DNA of 64,000 nt from Novymonas esmeraldas. Its lineage: Eukaryota > Euglenozoa > Kinetoplastea > Trypanosomatida > Trypanosomatidae. The DNA is taken from positions 124,001 through 188,000 of the forward strand of contig JAECZO010000034.1 in the NCBI GenBank assembly GCA_019188245.1, written 5' to 3'. Made by a program: the position numbers and the translations under genes. The notes under the pieces were generated by a model. The model searched no databases and was not told the DNA's origin. It was given only the letters and a program-made list of their open reading frames with translations. Below are positions 10,091-20,772 of this stretch, one piece after another (the stretch's first letter is position 1; every line of letters begins with the position of its first letter).

Positions 10091-11122
10091 CTACTGTATG
10101 AAGAGACCGGCGCGTGCGAAGGCTTCGTCCGGGTTGGAGAGCTGCTCCACGTTGAACATCTCGTACTGGACCGCGGACGAGGTGCCGCTGTTGAAGGCGA
10201 TGCCGCGGCGCTTCTCACTCTCCTTGATGGGCCACTGGTAGAGCTCTGCGTCGCGGCCGGTGAGCCAGAAGTTGCTGCGGAATGTCTTGGGGAACTTCTT
10301 GGTGTTCTCAGACATGATCGGCTCACCAGAGAGCAGGAAGGTCGGCACGTTCACCGGTGCGCGCTGGAGCGTCTTGAGCGCTACGTGCGGGTCCTCCAGC
10401 TGATCCACGTTGTAGATGAGGTGGCGGTCGCCGCTGACGGCCTCCTGCACCACCGGCACCTGATCCGGCAGCGGCGCCAGCTTGAAGAACTCCAGCTGAC
10501 GGCGAGTGAAGTAGAGACCGCTGTTGAAGTCGTTCGACTTGATGTGGTCCTGCAGCACTTGGAAGATGTCGCCCTTCTTGTAGTAGAGGCGGCGGCTGCC
10601 GCCGCTGACGGGGTACTGCTGGAGGGCGTCGCCGCCGCTGAGCTGGCTCGAGTGGAAGAGCTTGATCTGCGACTTGGTGAGCAGGATGCTCGAGCGCGCC
10701 GAGGACTTGAACTGAAGATTCTCCTTCAGCGCCTGCCCACGGGTGATCCACCAGCGGCTCTGGTAGCTGTGGCGCTGTGCGCGGTCGTTCAGCTCGAACT
10801 GAAGGCGCTCGCCATAGACCTTCCGGCTGCTGTAGCTGCTGTGCTTTGGGGCCTCCATCACCTCGGGCGGCGACAGAAGCTGATCGAAGTTGTACAGCTC
10901 GAGCTGCTTGTCCACCACGAGAGACGTGGGCAGAGCGCCGGCCTCGGGCTTCATCCCCAGTCGGTCTACCTCCCAGTCCTCCACCCACACATTGCTCGGA
11001 CTGTTGCGCGCCTTCTGGTTGCTCTCCAGGATGTGGTGCTGCTGGCTGAAGACAACTATAGTGCGCGTCGCCACGGCCGCGACGGCGGCCCTCGTCGCCG
11101 ATGCAGACACACGTCGCAACAT
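10091..11122 (-). CDS. Mitochondrial repeat protein, 343 aa; possibly kinetoplastid cytochrome oxidase subunit IV-like
   Basis: The N-terminus (MLRRVSASATRAAVAAVATR) is a strong mitochondrial presequence: Arg, Ala and Ser, with no acidic residue. The body carries about eight imperfect repeats built on the pattern aromatic/hydrophobic-rich strand, T-x-x-Q/D, then a hydrophobic strand. Examples are ILLTKSQIKLFHSSQL (146-161), LYFTRRQLEFFKLAPL (203-218), FWLTGRDAELYQWPI (285-299), QLELYNFDQL (73-82), LIYNVDQL (235-242) and YEMFNVEQL (320-328). No membrane segment is evident. Size and presequence resemble the unusual kinetoplastid cytochrome oxidase subunit IV (about 350 aa), but I am recalling that family from memory and gene neighbours do not settle it. 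An excellent splice acceptor lies 29 nt upstream of the ATG. Confidence 0.8.
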   Translation of the reverse strand: MLRRVSASATRAAVAAVATRTIVVFSQQHHILESNQKARNSPSNVWVEDWEVDRLGMKPEAGALPTSLVVDKQLELYNFDQLLSPPEVMEAPKHSSYSSRKVYGERLQFELNDRAQRHSYQSRWWITRGQALKENLQFKSSARSSILLTKSQIKLFHSSQLSGGDALQQYPVSGGSRRLYYKKGDIFQVLQDHIKSNDFNSGLYFTRRQLEFFKLAPLPDQVPVVQEAVSGDRHLIYNVDQLEDPHVALKTLQRAPVNVPTFLLSGEPIMSENTKKFPKTFRSNFWLTGRDAELYQWPIKESEKRRGIAFNSGTSSAVQYEMFNVEQLSNPDEAFARAGLFIQ

Positions 11123-11875
11123 CGCGTAGTGTGACGATGCGGTGCGAGAAGCTGGAAGAGGAGGGAGAAGGAGGAGGAGAAGGAAGGGGGGGAAGGGGAG
11201 GGAGACGGCAGGTGCGTGGAGAAGATCTTGAAGCGGGTGGATGGCGTGCTGGGTTGGTGCGTGTCTACGTGCGTTGTCGGTGTTGGTGTTTTGTGTGTGT
11301 GTGTGTGTGTGTGCGTTGTGCGTGTCTATGACTGAGGGATGATACGAGCTAGATGAAGAGAGGGAGCGGGGGGGGAGAGTGGGAGGAGGTAAGTGAGATC
11401 GTGCGAGACAGACAGCGAGAGAGGAGAGGCAGGCGGCGCGGTGCGCTGTCGAGCCACGTTTTTTTTTTTTTTTTCGTGCTCTGTGTGTGCCGGATATCCG
11501 CTTTCCTTCTCAGTCTCCATTCGGTGTGATGTTGTCGTGGCTGAGGACGTGGAGGGGAGAGAGAGAGCTCTTAACGTCGGCGAGGGTGACTTGAGGGGGG
11601 AGGAAGCGCTGCATCCATGCGTACATCTTCGTACCTGCACAAACGCAGGTAGTGCGTGTGTGTGTGTGTATTGGCGAGTGCGGGGCTGTTTGTGTGCGGT
11701 GCGCAGGACTGGAGCTGGTGCTGTGGCTCTGTGTGTGTCTGTGTGTGTGTGCGTATGTGCCTGTTTGCGGGTGAGCTGCTGCGCCTCAGCTCTGCTCACT
11801 CGCCTACACAAACACACACACAAACACGCACACACACACACACACATCTGCACGCACACACCAGACGGCGGGTGT
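11123..11875. other. Intergenic spacer with poly-T and GT/CA tracts
   Basis: This holds the 5' UTR of the 343-aa gene and the 3' UTR of the 126-aa gene. A T17 run (plus strand) is near 11459-11474, and (GT)n/(CA)n tracts are at 11293-11313, 11654-11668 and 11806-11848. No gene is seen. Confidence 0.65.
11152..11213 (-). promoter_or_regulatory. Strong putative spliced-leader acceptor for the 343-aa repeat protein
   Basis: A pyrimidine tract of about 60 nt on the minus strand ends in CCAG, with AG at 11152-11153. This gives a predicted 5' UTR of 29 nt. The length and purity of the tract suggest efficient processing. Confidence 0.65.
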
Positions 11876-12256
11876 TTAGGATGAGTTGAAGTACTGGCGG
11901 AACGCTCGCCCGTTGAAGCGCGGCGGTCGCGGTGTGCGGCGCTGATAGTGGAATCTCGCCGCCGGGTCGGAGAGACGCGACACACGCCCGCCGGGGCGTG
12001 AGAGTAAGGAGACCTGCCCGCTCGCCTCGTACGTATGTCCACCGCGGTGTGCAGCAGGGTCGGGCAGGCCGTGCTGGGTGAGCTGCAGCACACCGCGCAG
12101 CCGGTGCACCTTCGGTGTGTTCCCGAACTGCCGAACATCCGGCTGCTGCCACGTGCGCGACCGTCGCCGGGCACCGGTGCGCGCCGACAGCGCGGTGGCG
12201 CTGACGGAGAAGGCAGCGGCGGCAGGCCGGCACAGCCACAAAGAGCAGTGAAGCAT
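11876..12256 (-). CDS. Small basic protein, 126 aa, probably mitochondrial
   Basis: The ATG at 12256 opens a 126-aa frame of complex sequence lying between microsatellite spacers. The N-terminus (MLHCSLWLCRPAAAAFSVSA) is hydrophobic and basic without acidic residues, fitting a mitochondrial signal. The rest is very basic: ALSARTGARRRSRTWQQPD, then GRVSRLSDPAARFHYQRR and NGRAFRQYFNSS at the end. High basicity, size and targeting suggest a mitoribosomal protein, but I cannot assign a family. A poly-T18 plus GTAG splice acceptor upstream (12609) supports a real transcription unit between the 343-aa and 1242-aa genes. The frame stays open further upstream, but only through CA-repeat translation. 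Confidence 0.6.
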   Translation of the reverse strand: MLHCSLWLCRPAAAAFSVSATALSARTGARRRSRTWQQPDVRQFGNTPKVHRLRGVLQLTQHGLPDPAAHRGGHTYEASGQVSLLSRPGGRVSRLSDPAARFHYQRRTPRPPRFNGRAFRQYFNSS

Positions 12257-12680
12257 GAGAGGAGGGACACGCCTCTCCGTATGTAGGGATGTGTATCTGT
12301 ATCTGTGTGCGTGTGTATGTGTGTGTGTGTGTGCAAGCGATGATGGCGACATCGCGATCCGTTCCGACAGGGACGAGGAGAGAGAGAAAGAAAGCGTGAC
12401 GGTGAACTTGGCGAGCATGTAACATCAGGGCGGCGCTGTCGCTGTGTAGCGGCTTGGTGTGTTCCCGTGGCGCTGGACTCCATCCGCCTCCCCCAGATAC
12501 GCACACACGCACACACACACGCACACGCAATGACGGAGAGAGACACGCCTGCACACATGTTCGCACACGCATTGCACGACACGAAGAACCAAAGAGACGG
12601 AAGTCAAGCTACAAAAAAAAAAAAAAAAAACCGTGCCGCGGCGCACACGACTCGACGACCACGGCAGCCAGACACCGCTC
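12257..12680. other. Short intergenic spacer
   Basis: It contains (GT)n near 12308-12332, a CT-rich tract on the sense strand near 12370-12395, (CA)n near 12499-12530 and the poly-A run listed as a splice signal. Confidence 0.65.
12609..12630 (-). promoter_or_regulatory. Putative spliced-leader acceptor for the 126-aa gene
   Basis: An A18 run on the plus strand (12613-12630) reads as T18 on the sense strand, followed by GTAG with AG at 12609-12610. It lies just downstream of the 1242-aa gene and about 350 nt upstream of the 126-aa start. A nearer candidate AG after a CT-rich tract exists near 12305. Confidence 0.5.
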
Positions 12681-15600
12681 TCACGCTCGCTGGACGCGGA
12701 CGGCGGAGGAGCCGCCCCACAGCTCCAACACTGTGCGGTGCTCCATCTCGAGCCGGTGAAGACGCGAGAGCACCAACCCGTACACCGGCACGTAGTCGCT
12801 CAGCGCCGCCCCGCGCTGACGCATGCGGCTCCCGCGCTCCCGCCACGCCGCGCCGTTCTCCACGAACTCGTCGTCCATGGTGTGAATGGCGGAGAGGTAC
12901 TCGGCATCCCCGCGGAGCAGCCGGCTGAGACGACTCACGGCAGCCTCACGCGACGCACGGAGGGCGGCACACGCGGCTCGCTCGCCTGCGCTCGTCGTCG
13001 GAGACGGTGACGTCAGCACGGCCTCGTCGTCGTCGCCGCCGCTCAACTCTCGCAGCCTCCGCAGAATAGGATCGATGTTCGCGTCCGCAATGTGCGCCAG
13101 CTCGCCCACCTTGCACTCCAGCGGCGTCAGGTAGTCGCGCCACGTGGCGTGGATCGTGGGCAGCAGCAGCCCGTCACGGAGGCGCTGCGAGACGAGTCCC
13201 GCCAACGAGGACAACGGCGCCACCGTGGACGAGTTCGCGTGTGCGCTGGAGGACACCGGCGATGGCATGTTCGTCAGCGCGGCGGGCGGCAACGGTGAGT
13301 CGTCCGTCGCGGGAGACGCGCCGCGGCTGTCCCCGTCAGTGACCAACACGTGCTGCAGCGCGTGGAGGAGGATGGCGTGGTTGCGCTGCACCTGCGCCAT
13401 CACGTCCCCGCTCGGCCGCACGTCCATGTACGTCTCTGGCACCACGTTCGCGACGAAGGGGCCCAGCTGCCGTATGCACCGCAGCTCCGCCTCCTCGGCG
13501 GACACCGGCGCCGGGTACGGGCTGCTCGCCACGGTGGAGGCGGCGGAGCTGCACCCCGCCGACGGCGCCGCAGGAAACGTTGGCGACAGCTGCCCCGTGC
13601 CGGCAGAGGACGAGACGGAGTCGCGGCTGGCCGACGACGTCAGCTGCCCCGCAGCGGAGGTGGAGAAGGTGGCGCCGCTCAGCATCGCGGCCTGCACCCC
13701 CAGCGGGTTGGCGGCGTAGACGTCTGCGTGCGACGGCAGCGTCGAGGCGGCCGTCGCCACCGCCCCTCCGGCGGGGCGGATGGTGGTCGGCGTGGACCAG
13801 GTGTCGGGAGCCGCAGCCAGCGCCGCTACAGTCGCCGCGGAGGACGCCAGCGGCGACTGTGGCTCGCTGTACCGCGGCGCCGGAGTCGCAGACGCGCGCC
13901 GCAAGTTCGAGCCCACCCGCGTCAGCCACTTCGACCCTGTCTCGCTCAGCTTCTGCAGCGCCTTGCTGCCCTGGAGCATCTTCTGAAGGCCACCGCCGGC
14001 CACGTTCCCAACCACGCCGCCGCCGCCGTTGCCGGGGACGAGCGGTGCGCGCGCGGCGATGGCCCCAGCGCGACCCGCCAGTGCCGTCTGCACCGACTCC
14101 TCAGGGCGGAGCGCGCCGCCGCTGAAGTAGCACACAAGAAAGCGATCCACGTCGTGCTCGATCAGGGTCAGGTACGTCTCTGTGCAGCTGTTCTTGAAGA
14201 CGTAGTAGCTCTCGGCGCGGCTCTGGAAGGCGGCGAGACTCTGCTCCCAGTCAACAAGGTACGCCGGCGCCGGGGTCTCCCGCGCCGCCGCCGCCGCCGC
14301 CGCCGCCGGGGTCGACGCCGTGCGATGCGCGGAAGCAGCAGCGGCGGTGCGAGCGGCGCCGGAGCCTGGTGTGGCGGCTGCCGCGCCGCGCGCCGCTCTC
14401 TGCGCGGTGCTGTCGGGGAGGAGGGCGAGGGAGGGTCTCTCGCCGTCCAGCACGGAGTCATCGAAGCGGTGACGCCAGTGCGAGTTCGCCAGCGTGGGGG
14501 AGATGAAGGAGGAGTTTGAAACGCCAGTGCGGCAGCTCGCGTCTCCGGCCAGCACCCCCGACGGCGGTGACCGCAGCTCCCCCAAGGACACGTGCAGCGG
14601 CGCGGTCGAGAGGCTGAGGCTGACACACTGACTGGCGGCGCTGGTGTCCGCGGGCAGCGGCTGCCCGGTGCTCGGCCACGCCGACGAGGAACTGTGCGGG
14701 ACGAGTGTTAGGGGCGGCGGGGCGGACGCGGTCGTGGCGGTCGTCGTCCTCTGCGCCGCCGCACTTGGCGGGACCGGCACCGGGCGGAGCTGCTGCGCGC
14801 TGCCGCTGCCGCCGCTGCCGCTGAAGGTCGGCGGCGTCTGGTACGCAGTGGGGGAGCAGTAGGGGTCGGCGGCGGCGGCGGTGTCGGCGTCGGCGTCCTG
14901 CCCGCCAGCGATCCCATCGTGTGGTGCCACAGGGAAGAAGAAGCTGCGGCGGAGGTTGTCGTTGCCGGTGGTGCCCATGTAGAAGCTCTGGTTGTGGTCC
15001 ACAGGCGCCATGGCGCCGACGAGTGCATCCGGCGGCGGGGCCGGTGACGCGTTGCCGCCGCTGCGCGACCTGTTCATGACGCCGAACGGGTGCGCGCGTT
15101 GCGTGGGCGGCGCGGTGAAGAGCGGCGGGGGAGGAGAGCGGGAGGACGCGCTCCTGTGAAGCACCGGTGGGCTGACGCTGCTGATACTTGCGTTGGCGTG
15201 GTCGCTGCATCTGAGCTCGGTAGCTGTGGCCGCCAAGTGGTGCGAGTGCACGTGCGCCTGGGGATGTGCAGGCGATGCACCGGGCGGCGATGGCCTGTGG
15301 TGGGTCGACGGCGCGGCTGCATCCCCTGCAGCCCATCTGCCCTCCAGCAGCGAGGAGGGTGGTCGGACAGAGGCCATGGCGGCGGCGGCGGCAGCGGACG
15401 ACGACGACGACGACGTCCCCACGTTCGGCGGCGGCGGAGGTGGGTGAAGCTGCCAGAGAGCCGACGCCGGCCGTCGCAAGCTCTGAGCCTGAGCCGAGAC
15501 GGCGGTGGCGGGTGAGCCAGGGCGGCGCTGGTGGACGTCAGCGAAGGGGTTCACCATCGCCCACGGCGGGGCAGCGCTGCGACCGGACGCGGAGGGCGAC

Positions 15601-16409
15601 CAGGCCGAGACGGGTCGCTCCGACGGGGAGAAGGGGAGGTGCACGGCGTGGAAGCCGGAGGTGCCGGTGGAGCTCACACTCGGGGACCGCGGCGCGTCAG
15701 CCACCGTGTCCGCAACGGTGTCCCCGGCAGGCGCGCTAGACCAGAGCAGCGACATGCCGGGACTGCGGCTGTGGCGGCGCAGAGCTTCGTGGCCCGACTC
15801 GGATGTGTGGGCCGACGCTGCAGCGGGCGACGGCGGCGCTGCGAACTCCTGCGCCGCACCCGTCGCCGCCGCGGCGGACGGGGGAGGCGCGTGTGTCGCC
15901 CTATGTGACGGTGACGCCGCAGGCCGAGCCCAGCGAGCCTCGTCGTCGTGGCTGGACGGCAGTGTTGGTGGTTGTGGTTGGGGCTGCAGCAGCGTCGATG
16001 GCGCGGCCGTGTCGGACGCCGCCGTGTTGGACGCCGTGGTTCGGTGCTCTCTCCACGACCCGCCTGCTGACGTCGGCGCCGATGCGGATGTGCTGACGGC
16101 GGCGCCGGCACTCGCGGTCACCGGCAACAGCTGCCCAGCACGCGCCGTGAGCCCGCGGGGTGGGCCACCCAGCGACAGTGACCACTCTCCGCTGACATGG
16201 GTGGCGCTGCGGGGCGTCATGGCGGAAGATGCTTGCGCGGTGCTGGGGCGGCTGCCCGATGCGGTGGAGGCAGCGGCAGCTGGGCCGGCGTGGCAGTTGC
16301 TTCCATTGCCTTCACATATCATGCCGGTCGCCCGACCCGCCAAGGAGATGCCGTGCAGCTCATCGGCGGCGGTGACGACGGACACCACCGGTGGCAGCGC
16401 GTCCCACAT
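12681..16409 (-). CDS. Large low-complexity protein, 1242 aa, unknown function
   Basis: The first ATG (16409) follows a pyrimidine tract and AG with only about 9 nt of predicted 5' UTR. Residues 1 to about 700 are mostly disordered Ser/Ala/Pro/Thr-rich sequence. A more structured block at about 716-765 contains DWEQSLAAFQSRAESYYVF and DVDRFLVCYFSGG. A basic helix is near 807-830 (QKLSETGSKWLTRVGSNLRR). The last 250 residues look helical: DVRPSGDVMAQVQRNHAILL, VGELAHIADANIDPILRRLR and a terminal stretch ending LSRLHRLEMEHRTVLELW. The helical C-terminus could be a coiled-coil or BAR-like module, but this is a guess. No enzyme motif or membrane segment is seen. Homopolymeric Ala runs correspond to GCC/GCG repeats, typical of this genome. 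Confidence 0.75.
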   Translation of the reverse strand: MWDALPPVVSVVTAADELHGISLAGRATGMICEGNGSNCHAGPAAAASTASGSRPSTAQASSAMTPRSATHVSGEWSLSLGGPPRGLTARAGQLLPVTASAGAAVSTSASAPTSAGGSWREHRTTASNTAASDTAAPSTLLQPQPQPPTLPSSHDDEARWARPAASPSHRATHAPPPSAAAATGAAQEFAAPPSPAAASAHTSESGHEALRRHSRSPGMSLLWSSAPAGDTVADTVADAPRSPSVSSTGTSGFHAVHLPFSPSERPVSAWSPSASGRSAAPPWAMVNPFADVHQRRPGSPATAVSAQAQSLRRPASALWQLHPPPPPPNVGTSSSSSSAAAAAAMASVRPPSSLLEGRWAAGDAAAPSTHHRPSPPGASPAHPQAHVHSHHLAATATELRCSDHANASISSVSPPVLHRSASSRSPPPPLFTAPPTQRAHPFGVMNRSRSGGNASPAPPPDALVGAMAPVDHNQSFYMGTTGNDNLRRSFFFPVAPHDGIAGGQDADADTAAAADPYCSPTAYQTPPTFSGSGGSGSAQQLRPVPVPPSAAAQRTTTATTASAPPPLTLVPHSSSSAWPSTGQPLPADTSAASQCVSLSLSTAPLHVSLGELRSPPSGVLAGDASCRTGVSNSSFISPTLANSHWRHRFDDSVLDGERPSLALLPDSTAQRAARGAAAATPGSGAARTAAAASAHRTASTPAAAAAAAARETPAPAYLVDWEQSLAAFQSRAESYYVFKNSCTETYLTLIEHDVDRFLVCYFSGGALRPEESVQTALAGRAGAIAARAPLVPGNGGGGVVGNVAGGGLQKMLQGSKALQKLSETGSKWLTRVGSNLRRASATPAPRYSEPQSPLASSAATVAALAAAPDTWSTPTTIRPAGGAVATAASTLPSHADVYAANPLGVQAAMLSGATFSTSAAGQLTSSASRDSVSSSAGTGQLSPTFPAAPSAGCSSAASTVASSPYPAPVSAEEAELRCIRQLGPFVANVVPETYMDVRPSGDVMAQVQRNHAILLHALQHVLVTDGDSRGASPATDDSPLPPAALTNMPSPVSSSAHANSSTVAPLSSLAGLVSQRLRDGLLLPTIHATWRDYLTPLECKVGELAHIADANIDPILRRLRELSGGDDDEAVLTSPSPTTSAGERAACAALRASREAAVSRLSRLLRGDAEYLSAIHTMDDEFVENGAAWRERGSRMRQRGAALSDYVPVYGLVLSRLHRLEMEHRTVLELWGGSSAVRVQRA

Positions 16410-16503
16410 ATGGCGCGGCTACGTGGCGCGGGGAAGAGAAGAGGGGGGAGGGAGAGAGGGCGAGAGTGCAGGCGCGCACGCGCGCACACACATCCACACG
16501 CAT

Positions 16504-16537
<34 letters not shown>

Positions 16538-18702
16538 CCAAGCAGAGAGAGAAAGACGTGAAAGAGAGAACGTTCGGCGCGGCGCCTGCAACACAATGGA
16601 GAAGAAGACAAGAAAAGAAAAAAAAAAAGAAAGAGAGAGAGGCGCAGAGGCGGGGAGAGATGAGAGGGAGGGAGGGAGTTGTCCACCAACCCGCCGGTCA
16701 GGGGAGGAAGGTCGGGGTAGTGCGGGCAGAGCGCGGCAGAGGGTAAGAGCGGCAGACAGCAGCAGTTGGCAGGGGGGTATCGATGGAAGTGGAGGAGAGT
16801 TGATGTGCCCCAACACACACGAACACACACACACAACTTGCCTCCTCCGCCTTCGCTCCTTTTGAGATGCTCACTATCTGCGCAGAGACACACACACACA
16901 CACAGACACAGACACACACACGTATAGGCACGTATAAGTTGATGTATGTGTTCGTGTGTATGCGTGTCTGAGTGTGGAAAAAAAAAAAAAAGAGAATGTT
17001 GGGGAGAGTGTGCAGCAGGTGTTGCACAGGGAAGAGATAGAGAGACGGAGAGAGACAGAGCCGCGCGTGGATGAAGTCGAGAAACACGTGTGTGCGTGTG
17101 TGAGTGTGAGTGTGAGTGTCACAGTACTGTGACTGCGCTTAAGGAGAGGCGGCGAGTGGAGAGACGGAAGGTGTGGTGGGGCGGGGTGGAGGGCTTCATG
17201 AAGGAGAGAGAGAGGCGGGAGAGATGGAGACATCCTGTACGGCGAAGAGAGGAGACCACCTCGCTCGTACGCAGCTGTCGTTGCACATCTGTCTCTCTCT
17301 CTCTCAATGCGTGTGTGTTTGTCTGCCTAGTGTATGTTTGTGGCGATGAATGACAGGAGTGCACGAGCACCACAAAAAAAAAAAAAAAAATGAGTTGAGG
17401 CCGCTGAGCGATCCGACCCCACACACGTACACACGAACAGAGAGAGAGAGACGCGCGCTTGCAGACACAGACGCACACTCGCGAGAAAGAAAACAGAAGA
17501 CGAGAAACTGAAAAAAAAAACGCAGGAAGAGACACGAGTGGCGGAGGTGAGAGCGCCGGTAGGTAGTCTGCTGCAGTATCCGCGTGTGTGAGTGTGTGAG
17601 TGTGAGTGTGAGTGTGTGTGTCTTGGGATCACGTGTACACACAAACACACACACGCATATATACACACACATACACACGAAAGCTGAGAGAGACACGATG
17701 GGTGGGCGGGAGGAGGAGGAGGAGAGGGCAGCGCTGACGCGTAGACACGGATGCGCTGTAGCAGGGAGGGGGGGGGAGGCCGGGAATGATGGCGACATTG
17801 TGTGTTCACCTAAGAAAAGAAAAAAAAAACCCACACAAAAAAAAAACCAGCGAGAGAGCCAACAGAGAGAAAGAGAGAGGAGAGGGAGGGACTGACCCGC
17901 GTGCACGCGCGTGTGTGTATGTACATGTGGGTGGGTGGCCGTGTCGCGGTGGTAGAGCACATCTTGCGACATGAGAGAAGCAGGAGGACGATACTGGCCC
18001 CCCTCCCCTCCCCTCCGTCGCACTCGCAGACACGTACACACAGACACACACACACACTCACACACGCGTAGACACAGACTTGCACACAGGGACAGAGACG
18101 ATGAGACACACAGACACACACACACACACACAGAGAGATACCGCTCACGGAAGGAACCACATATACAAACAAAAAAAAGAAAAAAAAACACCTGCACGCA
18201 CGCCGACGCAGGCGCGTATCCGAGAGAGAGAGTTGTCGTGCACAGACCGCCAGCACGACCGTAACAAAATGAAAACAAAACAAAATAAAGATGATGATGA
18301 TGACGATACAGCAGAAGCGACGAACCAAGACGACGAGAGAGAGAGAGACAAAGTCAGTGCGCATGTGTGTGTCTGTCTGCGTGTGTGAAGCTGGACGGAG
18401 TCACACACACAGGCACATACACTCGCCCACGCACACGCACACGCACCAGCGTGCGAGGAGGAGTGTGCGGTGTGAGAGGCAGGGGAAGGTCATGACGTCG
18501 TCCCCCTTCCCTCCCCCTCCACCCCGTTGCTTCTCTCCTTCTCTTTCTCTCCTCTCCCCACGACCGACGTCGGCGCCGGGAGTGGCGGTGTGCCACGGCC
18601 AACAGCGCCACACAGCACGATGCACATCCAGCCCATGAACGCAGGGAGCGAACGTGAAAGGGGGGCGCTTCGTGCACAGAGCGTCGGCGACACTCTGCGG
18701 CT
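16410..18702. other. Intergenic spacer, 2.3 kb
   Basis: It holds (CA)n near 16508-16536, 16880-16920 and 18035-18065, poly-A runs near 16979-16992, 17373-17390, 17511-17520 and 17819-17846, GAGT/GTGT variants near 17580-17620, and GA-rich stretches. A moderately complex segment (18430-18700) is probably the lipase 3' UTR. No supported gene. Confidence 0.6.
16419..16465 (-). promoter_or_regulatory. Putative spliced-leader acceptor for the 1242-aa gene
   Basis: A C/T-rich tract (16430-16465, sense strand) is followed by the first AG at 16419-16420, leaving only about 9 nt before the ATG at 16409. An internal Met near residue 30 is an alternative start if a later AG is used. Confidence 0.4.
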
Positions 18703-20741
18703 CTACAAGATGATGAGCATCTCCTCCGCCACCGCCTGTACGACGGTCGGGGAGCGGCCGCAGAATGTCCAGTTGCCCAGGCACGCCACGTGGCCGGCCG
18801 GGATGACGTTGTCGAGACGGACCGCGCGGACACGCCAGCTCATCCTGCGTCGCAGCCGTGCCGCGATCGCGCGTGGCGCTTGGCGGTAGAGAGGCAGATC
18901 CACCTCGGCGCCAGCCGCCGTCTGCACCGGCCCTCCCTGCAACACCACGGACGGCAGCAACTGCGTCTCGCAGAGCGATGTGGCGGAGCTGCTGGTCGTC
19001 GCGCTGGTCGTCGCGCTCGCAGACGCCGATCCGATGTCGTCGACAGCGCGCGCAGCAGCCACCGGCGGCGTGGTGGGGGCTGACGTGGCGTCCTGCTCGC
19101 TCGTCCACAGGCGGCGCGCCACTGTGGCGTGTACTGTGGTGGCCGCGCGGCGCACGTGCTCTGATGCCCAGCGAGGATCGCGCAGAACAGCGGTGACGGC
19201 GCCGATGCTGGAGCTGGCGCGACGCGACGATGCCGTCGAGGTCGCGCTACTGCGACTACAACCGCCACACGCCGTGCCAGCCGTCCAGCCGCCGCAACTG
19301 TCATCGTCTGCGCCGACGCTGCTGCCGCCGCTCGCGAAGCGGTGGAGGAGCAGCGGCGTTGACCACGCGCCGCTCCCGCCTCGGCTGCGCAACAGTGAAA
19401 AGGGCTGCGACAAGACGGACGTCACCGTGGACGACGCAGATGTGCTGCCGAAGTCGCTGTCGGTGTCGTCGACGCAGGACGCGGCCACGTCGTGGACGCT
19501 CACCGGCTCCCCCGCGCGCGCATGTGCACTGTGGCCGATGATCAGCGCCGCCGGGGCCTTGCAGAGCAGCGCGGCGTCGCGGTGCACGGGGTGGCCGTCT
19601 CCCTCGGCACCGACGTGCTCGCCTCTCCACTGCATGGCCTGAGAGCGGCGCTCGCCTACGCTGAGCTCGACGGCGTCCGCAGCGGCGGCGGCGGCGTCCA
19701 AGGCATCCATGGTGTGACGCAGCGCGACGCCGCCCGCCCTCCCGCTGGTCTCCGCCTGCGCGTGCAACAGAATCGGTCTGGACACCTCCGTCGCGTGGTC
19801 AGCGAAGGCCGGCGCGCAGTGGGCGGTGTGCGGGGCCACGCCGATGAACTTGGTGTGATCGGTGTCGACGCCTTCGAAGATGAGGGAGCACGTGCCAAAG
19901 CCGACCAGGATGTCGCGGTGTGTGTTGGCGAAGAGGACGCGGCGGCGGAAGACCTCCAGCGTGCGCAGGTGCGGCTCATCCACCAGGCGGTGTTGCAGGA
20001 CGCGCTCAGCGTCAGACAGCAAGAGCTCGTCGTAGGTGCGGCACAACCGCATGCGTGCGAGGCACCACGCTCCAAAGTAGATGGGCCACCACAGACACTC
20101 CCCCGCACCACAGTGTGGCGTCGCGACGGACACGAAGTTCTCGAAGGTCACGTGCAGGCGCCGCAGCCGCTGTCGCAGCGCCGCCACCGCCTCGTCCAGC
20201 GCGCCAGCGCCGTCGCCGCGCATGTCGGGGGTTTCAACCAGAAGCAGGTACAGGAGCTCGCGCTGGATGATGCCCCCGAAGCTGTGGGCGGTGAAGGAGA
20301 GGCACACCGGTAGCGGCGTGGCTGCTGCCTCGGCCGCCTGCCACGCCGCCTCACGCGTGCCACACGCGCGCGCGTACACGGCCCATTGCGCCAGCCGCTG
20401 CTTCTCCTGTGACTCCACCTCGTCCAGCCACCGGTGCAGCGCCGGCACCACCTCTGCCAGCGCACGGCGCGCACACGCCAGGGTCCCGGCGTCGGTGCGC
20501 ATGTACTCGTTGCTGCCCGGCGAGAAGCACTGGAGATTGCCGCTCCTGTACAGCCGGCCGCCGTGCTGGTTCGGGTGCTCCACAGCGAGGCGATACGCGA
20601 CCTTGTACGCGGCACGGCGTGCGCGCTGATCGGCTGTCGTGGCGCGGTGGTCCGGTGCTGAGCCCGACTCGACCCCGCCCACCCGCTCCGCCCTCACACC
20701 GTCCGCTGCTGTGGTGCTCGCGGACAGCCAGGCTTGCTCAA

Positions 20742-20772
<31 letters not shown>

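Noticed and set aside
17939-17965. tRNA-like A box (GGTGGTAGAGCA) on the plus strand
   Set aside because: No matching B box or cloverleaf stems were found within the next 60 bases.
18490-18693. 67-codon minus frame downstream of the lipase
   Set aside because: It overlaps the lipase stop region, has no splice signal, and its composition shifts into GA-repeat translation.
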